A DNA stretch of 23,801 bases from Alphaproteobacteria bacterium (GCA_017937735.1 JAGBCZ010000030.1:1-23801); one strand, 5' to 3'; numbered from the stretch's first letter, positions 1 to 7,764 are shown. The notes: generated by a model not told the origin, from the sequence alone. Program-made: numbers and translations.

Positions 1-450
1 GACCAAGTTGATGATGAACCAACCAACATGGGCATAAAACAAAGCACGTTGGATAGATACGCTAACAAGCATCCTGACAAAAATTTTCCAACAGATGTGA
101 AATATATAACTGCGGCCCAGGCAAAAGAAATTTACAAAAATGAATACTGGGATAATACAAGAATCCCGGAAATCAAAAACGACAGAATACGTGATGCTGT
201 TTTTGATATGAATGTGATGGGAGGTGCCGGGAAGACAGTTCAACGTGCACTAAATTCTTTCTTGGACACAAACTTGGTTGTTGATGGTGCAATAGGCAGC
301 GAAACAATTAAATCCATAAATGCTATTCCCGATAACGCGGTCAACGAATTTATGGTTGCACTAAAATCTGAAAGAATAGATTACTTAAAAGGCACAAAAA
401 ACTGGATAACGGCAAAAAACGGTTGGTTGAAAAGAGTGCATAAATACTAA
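1..450 (+). CDS. Glycoside hydrolase 108 family peptidoglycan hydrolase, 5' truncated by window edge
   Basis: Phage-type or secreted lysozyme (ZliS/GH108 kind) that would cleave peptidoglycan glycan strands. The frame is open from base 1, so the first ATG at base 28 is probably internal: residues 6-20 (EPTNMGIKQSTLDRY) match the conserved stretch of GH108 enzymes that follows the catalytic EGG-type motif, which would lie left of the window. The second half, from about residue 60 (IRDAVFDMNVMGGAGKTVQR), fits the C-terminal peptidoglycan-binding domain (PG_binding_3) that pairs with GH108, ending in GWLKRVHKY. The visible part is 149 residues; complete family members are usually about 170-200. 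It converges with the next gene, the two stop codons being directly adjacent with no obvious terminator. The catalytic Glu cannot be checked here. Confidence 0.8.
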   Translation, partial: DQVDDEPTNMGIKQSTLDRYANKHPDKNFPTDVKYITAAQAKEIYKNEYWDNTRIPEIKNDRIRDAVFDMNVMGGAGKTVQRALNSFLDTNLVVDGAIGSETIKSINAIPDNAVNEFMVALKSERIDYLKGTKNWITAKNGWLKRVHKY

Positions 451-888
451 TTACTGTCTAATCCATACCCCTTCAAGTGTTGCTTGCATGCCACAAAAGG
501 CGCTAAATGAATCTGCATTGATAAAATGCAGATTCATTTTATCTTCTGACTCCATTTGAAACAATATGCCAACAGGAATAAAATATTCCGTATCTGTCTC
601 GCTGTCATATTGATATTTTTTGCTGTTGTATTCTGCCTTATCTCCGTTGATTTTTATTTTACCTTCAACATCACAGATATGTAAATCGTACCAAGATTCC
701 AATTTAAAATCACACGTTGTATCAACACAGTTAAAAACTTCCATCACCCCACCAAAAACAGTGTCCTGGTCATTTAGATACCACTTCCCCGCCCACTTTT
801 GGGTTGTGTTTTCACATTTTGCCGACTGATGAATCAGCATACAAGAACATAAAATGTATATAAAAAAACGCGCGTTTCTGGTCATCAA
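451..888 (-). CDS. Hypothetical small exported protein
   Basis: A protein of 144-145 residues with an N-terminal hydrophobic segment (FFIYILCSCMLIHQSA, residues 8-23) that looks like a signal peptide, so probably periplasmic or surface exposed. The mature part is acidic and holds several Cys (CVDTTCDF, HICDVEG, FCGMQA) that could form disulfides. It ends in GVWIRQ and has the look of a small beta-rich binding protein, but I do not recognise a family. Two start codons stand in tandem (ATG at 888 and at 885). No Shine-Dalgarno sequence precedes them; instead a perfect-consensus promoter ends 5 bp upstream, so the mRNA is probably leaderless (see the promoter entry). The stop codon abuts that of the GH108 gene. 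Confidence 0.7.
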   Translation of the reverse strand: MMTRNARFFIYILCSCMLIHQSAKCENTTQKWAGKWYLNDQDTVFGGVMEVFNCVDTTCDFKLESWYDLHICDVEGKIKINGDKAEYNSKKYQYDSETDTEYFIPVGILFQMESEDKMNLHFINADSFSAFCGMQATLEGVWIRQ

Positions 889-893
889 TATGT

Positions 894-922
894 ATTATAT
901 TGCTGTGCTTAACAGGTGTCAA
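894..922 (-). promoter_or_regulatory. Consensus sigma-70 promoter for the exported protein at 451-888
   Basis: Read on the minus strand: TTGACA (922-917), a 17-bp spacer, TATAAT (899-894), which is the full consensus. A start site about 7 nt past the -10 box falls at 887 +/- 1, on the tandem ATGs at 888/885, so there is no room for a ribosome binding site and the message is predicted to be leaderless. Confidence 0.75.
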
Positions 923-1048
923 TTATGAAAAATAGATTGCACAAATGCAATTGATTTTGATTGATTTTCGGGGCGGGGCAGATATAAAGAAAAATATAAC
1001 AATATTCAACAACTTTAAGGGTTGTCGCATCTGCGGTGCACTATCTTT

Positions 1049-2806
1049 TTATTTTAATGAAACAGATTGAAATTGCAGGCTTGTTGTGCCATGGGTGTTT
1101 AATGGCGATGTCACAGAACCTTGTCCTGGGTCTGCGGCTACTTGCTCAACAACGGTATCTATTTTTTCAACTTCCAATGTTGGTGTTATCATTTTTGTTT
1201 CAATTGTTTTGTTATTCTTAAATTTTCCTTTCACTTTATCGGCAATACCGGCCGAACCAGTAACACAGTCAATATATTTCTGTTTGTCGATAATAATCCA
1301 GCATTGTTCTTTTAATGGTGCGTTTGGTCCCTTGGGGCCGTATAACATTTTGTCCCAATCCAACGGAATTTCAGCCTGTTTTTGAATTCCTTGATCTTTG
1401 TCTGATGGTACATAGTCCCCACCTGGACACGTATGACGTTCCAAGCATGGTGCACATTCTTTTTTGTTTCCTGGTAAATATTGTTTTGCTGCACATGTTA
1501 TTGTGTCTGGTGGTGCGTTTTCGCAGCCTGTTTGGTCGCTGGTTGGTACCTGACCAGATGGACATTTTGCAATACAAGAATCGGCTGTTTCAGAATATGG
1601 ACATGTTCCCCCCGGACAATAAAAACCAGATGTGCATGGCACGCATTCTTCTTTGCCTGCGGGCAAATATTGTCCAGCCGAACATTTAACAGATTCAGGT
1701 TTGTTTTTTTCACATTTTGATTTGTCGGCACTGACACTATACCCATCACCGCATGATTCAATCCCTTGATTTGCGTTTGATGGTTTGTACGTTCCACCAA
1801 TACATGCAGAATTCGCCAGACATGTTGCGCACGCATAAGCGTTTGCAGGCAGGTATTCGCCAACCTTGCACTGCACAGAATCAGGCTTTTTTTCTTCGCA
1901 TCCAGAATTGTCTGCCTTTGGCACAGTGTTGCCAGTACATTTTGTTGCGCCTTGTGGGCTGCTAGATTTTGTCATCCCTGTTTTGCCCGGGCAATAACTG
2001 TCTGATGGGCATGCGGCACATGTTTCACTGTTTGCAGGCAAATATTGTCCCGCAGCGCAGTCATACGTTTTTTTGACGCATCCTGTCTTGGCTGCATTTG
2101 GTATTTGTTCTGGATCACAGAATTTTAGGCCTTGGTGTTCTGCTTTTTTTGTGTATGTTCCAGCGGTGCAATAATGCCCATCTGTGCATGCCGCGCACGT
2201 TTCGCTGTTTGCGGGCAAATACTGACCTGCTGAACAACTGATATGTTTTTGGCAATCAGATGATGATTTGGCGCCCAATGCAGATTGGGTGCCTGATGGG
2301 CAACTTTTTAATCCTGCATCGCTTGTTTTGCTTGGCTTTGCGGCGGCAGTACCAGGGCAATAATGATCTTTGGGGCATGTTGTACACGTGCCAGAATTTT
2401 TTGGTCTGTATGTCCCAGCAGCGCATGCAGGATAATTTTTATAATATAATGTTGTTCCGCCAGATGTGTAATAACAACTGCTGCTGGCAGATGAACCGCT
2501 GGCAGAATTTGGGAAATCAGCAGGACACAAATGAACGCCATAACTGCCCAACTCGCTGTCTATTTTGGTCCATCGTTTAGAACAACCATCTGTTACGCTG
2601 GATTTTGTCCAAGACGTAAAACTGCCTGCGTTACCTGTGCAATAACAGCCCGGTGCGCATGCATATCCCTGTGTTGCCCAACAGTATCTGCCAGGTTTTA
2701 CCTTGTATGATTTACCATTGCAAAATTCTGCATTTGCATTGCCCACACACAGGCAAAACGCCATTGTGAAAATGCCAGTAAAAACAGCAGGTTTTTTAAA
2801 AAACAT
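1049..2806 (-). CDS. Large Cys-rich repeat protein, exported
   Basis: A 585-residue protein with a clear signal peptide (FTMAFCLCVGNANA, cut after ANA near residue 26), so exported and probably surface exposed. The body is a tandem array of Cys-rich units with the pattern CxxGxYxPxxxxxCxxCxxxxxC. Six units can be seen, starting at CAAGTYRPKNSGTC, CSAGQYLPANSETC, CAAGQYLPANSETC, CKVGEYLPANAYAC, CSAGQYLPAGKEEC and CAAKQYLPGNKKEC, each followed by a Gly/Ser/Lys-rich linker with further Cys. The pattern recalls GCC2/GCC3 or ephrin-receptor-like Cys modules of eukaryotic surface proteins; the role may be adhesion or surface coating, which is inference. The last 120 residues have few Cys and may anchor or export the protein. 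A second protein of the same style lies at the right edge of the window on the same strand. Confidence 0.8.
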   Translation of the reverse strand: MFFKKPAVFTGIFTMAFCLCVGNANAEFCNGKSYKVKPGRYCWATQGYACAPGCYCTGNAGSFTSWTKSSVTDGCSKRWTKIDSELGSYGVHLCPADFPNSASGSSASSSCYYTSGGTTLYYKNYPACAAGTYRPKNSGTCTTCPKDHYCPGTAAAKPSKTSDAGLKSCPSGTQSALGAKSSSDCQKHISCSAGQYLPANSETCAACTDGHYCTAGTYTKKAEHQGLKFCDPEQIPNAAKTGCVKKTYDCAAGQYLPANSETCAACPSDSYCPGKTGMTKSSSPQGATKCTGNTVPKADNSGCEEKKPDSVQCKVGEYLPANAYACATCLANSACIGGTYKPSNANQGIESCGDGYSVSADKSKCEKNKPESVKCSAGQYLPAGKEECVPCTSGFYCPGGTCPYSETADSCIAKCPSGQVPTSDQTGCENAPPDTITCAAKQYLPGNKKECAPCLERHTCPGGDYVPSDKDQGIQKQAEIPLDWDKMLYGPKGPNAPLKEQCWIIIDKQKYIDCVTGSAGIADKVKGKFKNNKTIETKMITPTLEVEKIDTVVEQVAADPGQGSVTSPLNTHGTTSLQFQSVSLK

Positions 2807-2845
2807 TTGCTATAAATCTACTCTTTTCCCCGTATCGTATAACAC

Positions 2846-2875
2846 ATTATAGTAATTTTTACTTTTCTTATGCAA
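2846..2875 (-). promoter_or_regulatory. Promoter of the Cys-rich repeat protein at 1049-2806
   Basis: On the minus strand: TTGCAT (2875-2870), an 18-bp spacer and TATAAT (2851-2846). The start site would be near 2839, leaving a leader of about 32 nt. The leader contains a GGGG run but no well-placed Shine-Dalgarno sequence next to the ATG. Confidence 0.5.
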
Positions 2876-2884
2876 GGCATATTT

Positions 2885-3808
2885 TTATACAAGCAAGCAC
2901 CCCAAATATATGCAGTATATCAGCAAAAATATTACGCCTGATATTTTGCCTAATTTTTTATGTTTAAATGTAAATGCAAGCAACAATACCGCAGCCAAAA
3001 TAGCAAACGCCCCATCAAACAGAAATGCTGAATTAAAAGGTATTGGCAATATCAATCCTGCACCCCCCAGTACAAACAGTATATTGAATATATTAGAACC
3101 AACAATATTGCCGATTGCAATATCTGATTCACCCTTGCGTGCTGCGATTATACTGGTAACCAGTTCTGGCAGGCTGGTTCCCAATGCAATAATTGTCAGA
3201 CCAATAACACGTTCTGATACGCCGATATATTGTGCAATATCAATGGCGGATAATACGGTAATTTTACTGCCAAATATTAGCGCAATCAGTCCGAAAATGA
3301 TAAATGATATAATTTTTATTGTGCTTATTTGTTTGATTGATGTGTCTGTGTTCGTATTGCCGCATGATATGATGAATAAATATGCCAAAAACAATACGAA
3401 AAGACCGATAAAAACCCCAGCGTTAAATCTGGAAATCATGCCATATTGCATACCAAACCAGCACAACAACAGTGTTATAAATATCATAAATGGCATCTCA
3501 AAACGCACAGTGTTTTTCTGTACTGTTAATGTTGATATCAATGCGGTCGTCCCCAGTATCAGAAATATATTTGCAATATTAGAACCAATAACATTTCCAA
3601 TTGCGATTGCATTTGAACCCGCCAACGCAGATGATATACTAACCGCTGCTTCTGGTGCGCTGGTCCCCATGGCGACAACGGTCAGCCCGATAATAATGGG
3701 TGGAATTTTTAATCGTGTTGCCATTGCAGATGCACCGTCAACAAAATAGTCTGCACCCTTGATTAACAAAACGAATCCAATGATTAACAAAATAATATTT
3801 AATAACAA
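2885..3808 (-). CDS. Calcium/sodium antiporter, YrbG/CaxA family
   Basis: Inner-membrane cation exchanger of the CaCA superfamily that exchanges Ca2+ for Na+ or H+. Both diagnostic alpha repeats are present: GTSAPE ... IGNVIGSNIANI in the first half and GTSLPE ... IGNIVGSNIFNI in the second, in the inverted-repeat arrangement of about ten membrane helices, with a short polar loop between the halves (CGNTNTDTSIKQ). At 307 residues it has the usual family length. I start it at the TTG at 3808: AAGGAG (3820-3815) lies 6 nt upstream, and the resulting N-terminus (MLLNIILLIIGFVLLIKGAD) is the classical family start. The in-frame ATG at 3841 would add 11 residues that themselves encode this Shine-Dalgarno sequence and has none of its own. 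Transcribed alone, divergent from the gene at 3927. Confidence 0.88.
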   Translation of the reverse strand: MLLNIILLIIGFVLLIKGADYFVDGASAMATRLKIPPIIIGLTVVAMGTSAPEAAVSISSALAGSNAIAIGNVIGSNIANIFLILGTTALISTLTVQKNTVRFEMPFMIFITLLLCWFGMQYGMISRFNAGVFIGLFVLFLAYLFIISCGNTNTDTSIKQISTIKIISFIIFGLIALIFGSKITVLSAIDIAQYIGVSERVIGLTIIALGTSLPELVTSIIAARKGESDIAIGNIVGSNIFNILFVLGGAGLILPIPFNSAFLFDGAFAILAAVLLLAFTFKHKKLGKISGVIFLLIYCIYLGCLLV

Positions 3809-3869
3809 TCTTTTCTCCTTTGGTGCTGGGAAATGTATCATAAAACGATAAAAATTTGCAAGAAAGATA

Positions 3870-3897
3870 TTGGCTTTTAAAATAATCTTGTTATAAT
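3870..3897 (+). promoter_or_regulatory. Promoter of the 5'-nucleotidase-like gene
   Basis: TTGGCT (3870-3875), 16-bp spacer, TATAAT (3892-3897). The predicted start near 3904 gives a leader of about 23 nt that carries AAGGAC 8 nt before the ATG at 3927. Confidence 0.6.
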
Positions 3898-3926
3898 CGC
3901 CCCAACAAAATTACAAGGACAGATTT

Positions 3927-4511
3927 ATGGACAAGAAAAAAATAACATTTGATTTAGATAGTGTTATATTTGATATCCAACCATTGTATAGGGAAGGCTT
4001 TCGCCGTGCTGGCATTCCATACAAAAAACCAACCAGTTGGATTTTAAAAGAAACGTATGATAATGAAGCGGTTATCAATAATCTGTTGGAATTATTTGGT
4101 GATGATATGCTGTATTCTATGCCGCTGCTGGATAAAAATATCCCATATATTTTAAACAACCTGTTATCAGATTCTGCATACGATATTTTATTTGTTACAG
4201 AACGTATGTACAAACAGCCTGAAAAAACATTTAACCAGTTGCGCGGGGCAGGCATAAACTGTTCATACAATCAGGTCGTTGATAAAGACGGATTAAAGTC
4301 TGATATCTTAAAGGAATTGAAAACAGATATGCATTTTGATGACGGTCCGTTGGTTGTTGCGGGATGTCTGGACAAAGGCGTGCCTGTTACGATGATAAGT
4401 AATAATAACACACTGTATAATCACTATTTACGGAACAGGGTGCAATACTATAACAGTCTGCATGATGCATTGATTGCAACAGGGGTATATAATCCGCAAC
4501 ATATCAGATAA
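3927..4511 (+). CDS. HAD-superfamily protein resembling 5'(3')-deoxyribonucleotidase (NT5C type)
   Basis: A soluble protein of 194 residues. Residues 8-13 (FDLDSV) give HAD motif I (DxDxT/V) with the nucleophile D9 and acid D11. TERMYKQPEKT near residue 91 fits motif II (hydrophobic-T/S followed by an Arg/Lys-rich helix). K123 (DGLKSD) may be the motif III Lys, and HFDDGP near residue 138 is the acidic motif IV. This order and the length fit the small NT5C/YorS-like phosphatases, which dephosphorylate nucleoside monophosphates. Substrate specificity cannot be read from sequence. A start at 3927 is supported by AAGGAC upstream and its own promoter. It is followed by a 106-bp gap and the OLD nuclease gene, without a clear terminator between. 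Confidence 0.7.
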   Translation: MDKKKITFDLDSVIFDIQPLYREGFRRAGIPYKKPTSWILKETYDNEAVINNLLELFGDDMLYSMPLLDKNIPYILNNLLSDSAYDILFVTERMYKQPEKTFNQLRGAGINCSYNQVVDKDGLKSDILKELKTDMHFDDGPLVVAGCLDKGVPVTMISNNNTLYNHYLRNRVQYYNSLHDALIATGVYNPQHIR

Positions 4512-4564
4512 TATCCAGATTATATATTGGCATAAGCACGAATATATAATTTGTCAATTTTTTC

Positions 4565-4592
4565 TTGATATTATTTTATTCTTTGCTAATCT
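4565..4592 (+). promoter_or_regulatory. Possible promoter of the OLD-family nuclease gene
   Basis: TTGATA (4565-4570), 16-bp spacer, TAATCT (4587-4592); predicted start near 4599, about 19 nt before the ATG at 4618. The -10 box departs from consensus, so this is moderate evidence. Confidence 0.4.
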
Positions 4593-4617
4593 TTTACAAA
4601 ACAAAAGATATAAAGAT

Positions 4618-6075
4618 ATGAAAATCAAATCTGTAACTATTAACAATTTCAGATCTATCCAGCATGCAAAGATAGATTTTCATGATTATTCCATTATTGT
4701 GGGTGAAAATAATGTTGGAAAAAGTAATATAATTGATGCAATTCGATACTTTTATGGTGATCTAGAATTGACATCAAGAGACTGGTGTCTTGTTAATGAG
4801 GATGAGCCTTATGATGTATGGGTAGAGGTAGAATACGATATCTCTCCCCAGGAATATAACAATTTGCCCAAAGAATATAGAATACACCAAGATAAACTAT
4901 GTGTACGTAAAGAAATAGATTTATCGACTGTAGATGAACCTTTTAAAAGCCGTTATGTATGCCCATGTGCAAATCAATCAGACCGACCGATTGAAGATTT
5001 TTTGGGTAAATTTATTTATATCCCATCGGGTGATAATATGCAACATACATACAAATCTATCTCGGATAAATTGAGTGAATCTATTCATAAAAGAATAGAA
5101 ATGACAAAGCTATCATATAATTTTTTGGTTAAGCATGAATTTAACAGGCTTGAACGAAAAATTGCTAATGAAATTCAGGCGTTGGGTATACAGCCCTATA
5201 TCGGTTTTAATTCACGGCGATCTCAACCGCAGATGTCACTATGTATAGAAGAAGGTTATGGCTTAACAGATGTGACCCTGCTTAGTACTGGTACGCAACG
5301 GCGTGTAATTGCAGGGCTGATAAAAATAAATGCGCAACTTAATGAAATGTTATATGGTATATACCCGACTGTTTTATTGTATGAAGAACCCGAAGCGTAT
5401 ATGCATCCTAATGCAATCACAGATTTGGCGTATGATTTGCGTGGTTTTGCAAGGGTACCAAATCAACAGGTTATTGTAACAACACATTCTGGTCATCTGG
5501 TGTCCGAAGATATTATGGATACCCGTGGCTTAATACGTGTTGATAAACAAAATGGTTTGACAAGCATTCATCAAAACAAAATGCCGATATCAGAACTGGA
5601 ATTGGCAAAAAACATGGTGTATTTTGACAGGCCACGCAGCGATATATTTTTTGCAAAAAAAGTCGTTTTAGTTGAAGGACCAACAGAATATATGCTGTAC
5701 AACTATTTAAAAAGGTGTGGTGATTTACCACATTCATTAACACAGAATGTAACACTGATAGACACCATTGGAAAATGGTCTATGCCGTATTTTCAAAAAA
5801 TATTGAATAACTATAATATCCGTCATTCTGTGTTGTATGACACAGATGGCGATCCCAATCGGGCAGACAATATTGCTGTTACAAGTGAATTTTCTGAATT
5901 GACGGATTATTCTTATGGATTCCCCCGTGACATAGAAACATTTTGCGGGATAAAAAAATCTGGCAATCCTGCAATAAATATAATTAACAAATTCAAAGAT
6001 GGAACAGTTCCTCCGGAAAAACGGGCCGAAGTTGTACAAATATTTAAAAATCTGATATCACAAAAACAGCAATAA
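4618..6075 (+). CDS. OLD-family ATP-dependent endonuclease (AAA ATPase plus TOPRIM)
   Basis: A 485-residue protein with the two-part layout of OLD nucleases. The N-terminal SMC/RecF-like ATPase has Walker A GENNVGKS (29-36), the signature LSTGTQRR (about 222-229), Walker B LLYEEPEAYMHP (about 254-265) and the H-loop VTTHSGH (about 287-293). The C-terminal TOPRIM domain has VLVEGPTEYML (about 351-361) with its catalytic Glu, and YDTDGDPN (about 407-413) with the DxD metal ligands. Characterised relatives (P2 Old, GajA) cut DNA in phage defence. There is no UvrD-like GajB helicase next to it, so it is a stand-alone (class 1) OLD rather than Gabija. I choose the ATG at 4618 because its product starts with the conserved MKIKSVTINNFRSI; an upstream in-frame ATG would add about 48 residues translated from AT-rich spacer. 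A terminator follows at 6080. Confidence 0.88.
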   Translation: MKIKSVTINNFRSIQHAKIDFHDYSIIVGENNVGKSNIIDAIRYFYGDLELTSRDWCLVNEDEPYDVWVEVEYDISPQEYNNLPKEYRIHQDKLCVRKEIDLSTVDEPFKSRYVCPCANQSDRPIEDFLGKFIYIPSGDNMQHTYKSISDKLSESIHKRIEMTKLSYNFLVKHEFNRLERKIANEIQALGIQPYIGFNSRRSQPQMSLCIEEGYGLTDVTLLSTGTQRRVIAGLIKINAQLNEMLYGIYPTVLLYEEPEAYMHPNAITDLAYDLRGFARVPNQQVIVTTHSGHLVSEDIMDTRGLIRVDKQNGLTSIHQNKMPISELELAKNMVYFDRPRSDIFFAKKVVLVEGPTEYMLYNYLKRCGDLPHSLTQNVTLIDTIGKWSMPYFQKILNNYNIRHSVLYDTDGDPNRADNIAVTSEFSELTDYSYGFPRDIETFCGIKKSGNPAINIINKFKDGTVPPEKRAEVVQIFKNLISQKQQ

Positions 6076-6079
6076 TACC

Positions 6080-6105
6080 ACCGCCCAACCGGGCGGTGTT
6101 GTTTT
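6080..6105 (+). terminator. Terminator of the OLD nuclease gene
   Basis: CCGCCC-AACC-GGGCGG followed by a T-rich stretch, 5 bp after the stop codon. It is one of four near-identical terminators in the window. Confidence 0.8.
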
Positions 6106-6127
6106 ATATGGCGTTTTGTGATAAAAT
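6099..6127 (+). promoter_or_regulatory. Promoter of the lyase-like gene at 6153
   Basis: TTGTTT (6099-6104), 17-bp spacer, TAAAAT (6122-6127), overlapping the T-tract of the preceding terminator. The start near 6134 rules out ATGs at 6096 and 6108 as start codons and leaves AAAAGG (6138-6143) as the ribosome binding site. Confidence 0.55.
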
Positions 6128-6152
6128 AACATGCGTTAAAAGGATGAATTTA

Positions 6153-7061
6153 ATGCTGCAAGATGAAATTCAAAGGTATCACGTAGATTTATTAAATAAC
6201 GGTATTTTAGAACGTGCCGCAGACACAGTATGGGCCGGCCACAGGGGCAGAACAACAAATCCACATTATATGTGGAAAATGCATTTATATGCAGACAGTT
6301 ATCAGGATTGGTATAATTTATCACGGGTTGTGATTCCATGGTTGGTATCTCAAAACGCCACTTTCAAGACAGTGAATCCAGACATGAATTCCATAGAAGA
6401 TATTTTGTATAATCGCAGGGATGATCAATTTGGCAAGGCGTTCACAATATATCCTAATGATGATCAAGAGTTTAAAAGATTGGCACTGGGGCTGGAACAA
6501 ATCTTATCTCGGGCAAATTTAAAAACGACCCCAAATTTGACAGAAGGTACACATAATATGGCGTTTGAGCGTCAACTTGGTAATTCTGGCAGAATTTTTT
6601 ATCGTGCAGAACGTGATGCCCAGGGGCGATACGTTGACGCACGCGATGCAGCCGCATTTAATCTTAAACAGACATACAATCCGTATAATTTCACGGACCC
6701 TTTTGTTAATCTTTTTGATTGGCAAAAACCATCTGTTGAAAATATAATTGAACAAATTAAAAGTTTATCTTCTGTCACGTACATGAAAAGCAGTGCGGAT
6801 AATAATGCTAAATCGTATTATTTTAATCCGGTTGCGAATACAGATATCACAAAACTAGGGAATTTATTCAAGTCAGCTGGCATAAAATACGATATTCATT
6901 TCAGTCAATACTATGGATGCAATGTTATTCGTGTCATGGATTGTGATATATCAAAATATCTGCATTTGTTTAAGCAACAGAATACTGCAAAACAACAATT
7001 TGGACAAACTATACCGCCACATGTTTGGCACGCCAGGCAAAATAAACAGACAGATATGTAA
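6153..7061 (+). CDS. Stand-alone protein resembling the LanKC N-terminal lyase domain / OspF-SpvC phosphothreonine lyases
   Basis: A 302-residue soluble protein, not a standard annotated family to me. Seen: WKMH (K42, H44), FK (K72), R88/R89, GKAFTIYP (94-101), RIFYR (147-151), R164 and DPF (182-184). From memory, class III lanthipeptide synthetases (RamC/LanKC) begin with a domain with the same order of blocks (K-x-H, F-K, GK-x-x-T-x-YP, R-x-x-YR, R...F...DPF), and this domain is related to phosphothreonine lyases, where a K-x-H pair and a Lys about 30 residues later act in phosphate elimination. The spacing here (H44 to K72, 28 residues) agrees. No kinase or cyclase domain follows, so it is not a complete lanthipeptide synthetase; removal of phosphate from a protein or peptide is an inference. 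The last 100 residues are unassigned. I chose 6153 (144 is a second option, ATG at 6144) from the Shine-Dalgarno spacing. Confidence 0.6.
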   Translation: MLQDEIQRYHVDLLNNGILERAADTVWAGHRGRTTNPHYMWKMHLYADSYQDWYNLSRVVIPWLVSQNATFKTVNPDMNSIEDILYNRRDDQFGKAFTIYPNDDQEFKRLALGLEQILSRANLKTTPNLTEGTHNMAFERQLGNSGRIFYRAERDAQGRYVDARDAAAFNLKQTYNPYNFTDPFVNLFDWQKPSVENIIEQIKSLSSVTYMKSSADNNAKSYYFNPVANTDITKLGNLFKSAGIKYDIHFSQYYGCNVIRVMDCDISKYLHLFKQQNTAKQQFGQTIPPHVWHARQNKQTDM

Positions 7062-7074
7062 TATAAAAAACAAA

Positions 7075-7100
7075 CGCCGTCCAATTGGACGGTGTTTTTA
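7075..7100. terminator. Bidirectional terminator between convergent genes
   Basis: CCGTCC-AATT-GGACGG followed by a T run on the + strand and preceded by an A run (T run on the minus strand). It lies between the converging genes at 6153-7061 and 7115-7585 and may serve both. Confidence 0.7.
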
Positions 7101-7114
7101 TCGCTTGTACTGGT

Positions 7115-7585
7115 TTACAGGCTATTATATATCCTTACTTTAACTACGTTTCTTATTAAACGTTTTCCTTGGTCAAATGTGTTGCTTTTCTGTGATGATT
7201 CCAACAAAGTCTTTATCCATTTTGGGTTTTGATTTACAGCCCACGCACATTGAAAAGCACATATTGCAGCAGTGTCTGTACGTAATCCATTATCTAAACG
7301 AAAAATCCAGGGCGTTGTACCTGTTTTTGTAACAGCCTGCATCCATATACATGCCCCGATATTAGAAGGAACCGGATTACCAAATTCCAGCACTTGTCCG
7401 TATGTGTCTGATTGCAACGCACGGATTTCTAAAATGTCTTCTGTGCCAGGTGTTTCGAATACCTGTTTGATTTGTTCTAATTTTGCGATTTCTTTGCCGT
7501 GATATTTTGTTGCTGGTTTGCCATCAACAAATACACCATCACGGTTTATTGTAATATAATCTTTGTTTGTTATTTGTTCTGTCAT
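7115..7585 (-). CDS. Hypothetical protein
   Basis: A 156-residue soluble protein that I do not recognise. It has no signal peptide or membrane segment. The N-terminal part (residues 9-30, DYITINRDGVFVDGKPAT) looks like a small beta hairpin; the middle (NIGACIWMQAVT, GTTPWIFRLDNG) is Trp-containing and beta-like, and the C-terminal third is helical and basic. Start: ATG at 7585 with AGAGG 9 nt upstream. A possible promoter on the minus strand is TTGATA (7635-7630), 16 bp, TACTAA (7613-7608). Monocistronic, converging on the lyase-like gene. Confidence 0.6.
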   Translation of the reverse strand: MTEQITNKDYITINRDGVFVDGKPATKYHGKEIAKLEQIKQVFETPGTEDILEIRALQSDTYGQVLEFGNPVPSNIGACIWMQAVTKTGTTPWIFRLDNGLRTDTAAICAFQCAWAVNQNPKWIKTLLESSQKSNTFDQGKRLIRNVVKVRIYNSL

Positions 7586-7607
7586 ATCATTATGCCTCTG
7601 TATTTAA

Positions 7608-7635
7608 TTAGTATCACATATACACGCAATATCAA
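7608..7635 (-). promoter_or_regulatory. Possible promoter of the hypothetical gene at 7115-7585
   Basis: TTGATA (7635-7630), 16-bp spacer, TACTAA (7613-7608) on the minus strand; predicted start about 15-20 nt before the start codon. Confidence 0.4.
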
Positions 7636-7640
7636 GTCCC

Positions 7641-7739
7641 ATGTTCAGACATCGTGCCCAGCACTATTGGTTGGAATCCAAGGAAGAATTTGACAGCATT
7701 GCCAGAATATGTGAAATGTATTTGAAAAATCCAGATTGA
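7641..7739 (+). CDS. Possible 32-residue small protein or gene remnant
   Basis: ATG at 7641, TGA at 7737-7739, giving 32 residues ending SIARICEMYLKNPD. The composition (mixed charged and aromatic residues in a helical pattern, RAQHYWLESKEEFDSIAR) looks like real protein rather than random AT-rich translation. The frame is open upstream to 7608 without another ATG, and there is no Shine-Dalgarno sequence. It lies between the divergent hypothetical gene and the lipoprotein at 7791, whose -35 box overlaps its end. It could be the 3' end of a decayed gene or a short protein. Confidence 0.25.
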   Translation: MFRHRAQHYWLESKEEFDSIARICEMYLKNPD

Positions 7740-7764
7740 TTTATGGGGATTTATTCATTAGACT
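7736..7764 (+). promoter_or_regulatory. Promoter of the lipoprotein/immunity pair
   Basis: TTGATT (7736-7741), 17-bp spacer, TAGACT (7759-7764). The same -10 box, TAGACT, is used by the structured RNA at 14943. Predicted start near 7771, leader about 20 nt with AAAGGAG. Confidence 0.45.

Noticed and set aside
620..829. Open frame on the + strand opposite the exported protein at 451-888
   Set aside because: No ribosome binding site, no family-like sequence, and the opposite strand has a consensus promoter and signal peptide.
2910..3749. A 279-codon open frame on the + strand
   Set aside because: It lies antisense to the antiporter gene, in which both alpha repeats are clear; its product is low complexity (Asn/Ile/Pro-rich) and it is a codon-bias shadow.
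6096..6152. Earlier start codons for the lyase-like gene
   Set aside because: ATGs at 6096 and 6108 lie in the terminator/promoter region; the Shine-Dalgarno sequence fits 6153 (or 6144).
4618..7061. Gabija system (GajA plus GajB)
   Set aside because: The nuclease is GajA-like, but the next gene has none of the UvrD helicase motifs and is separated by a terminator and a new promoter.
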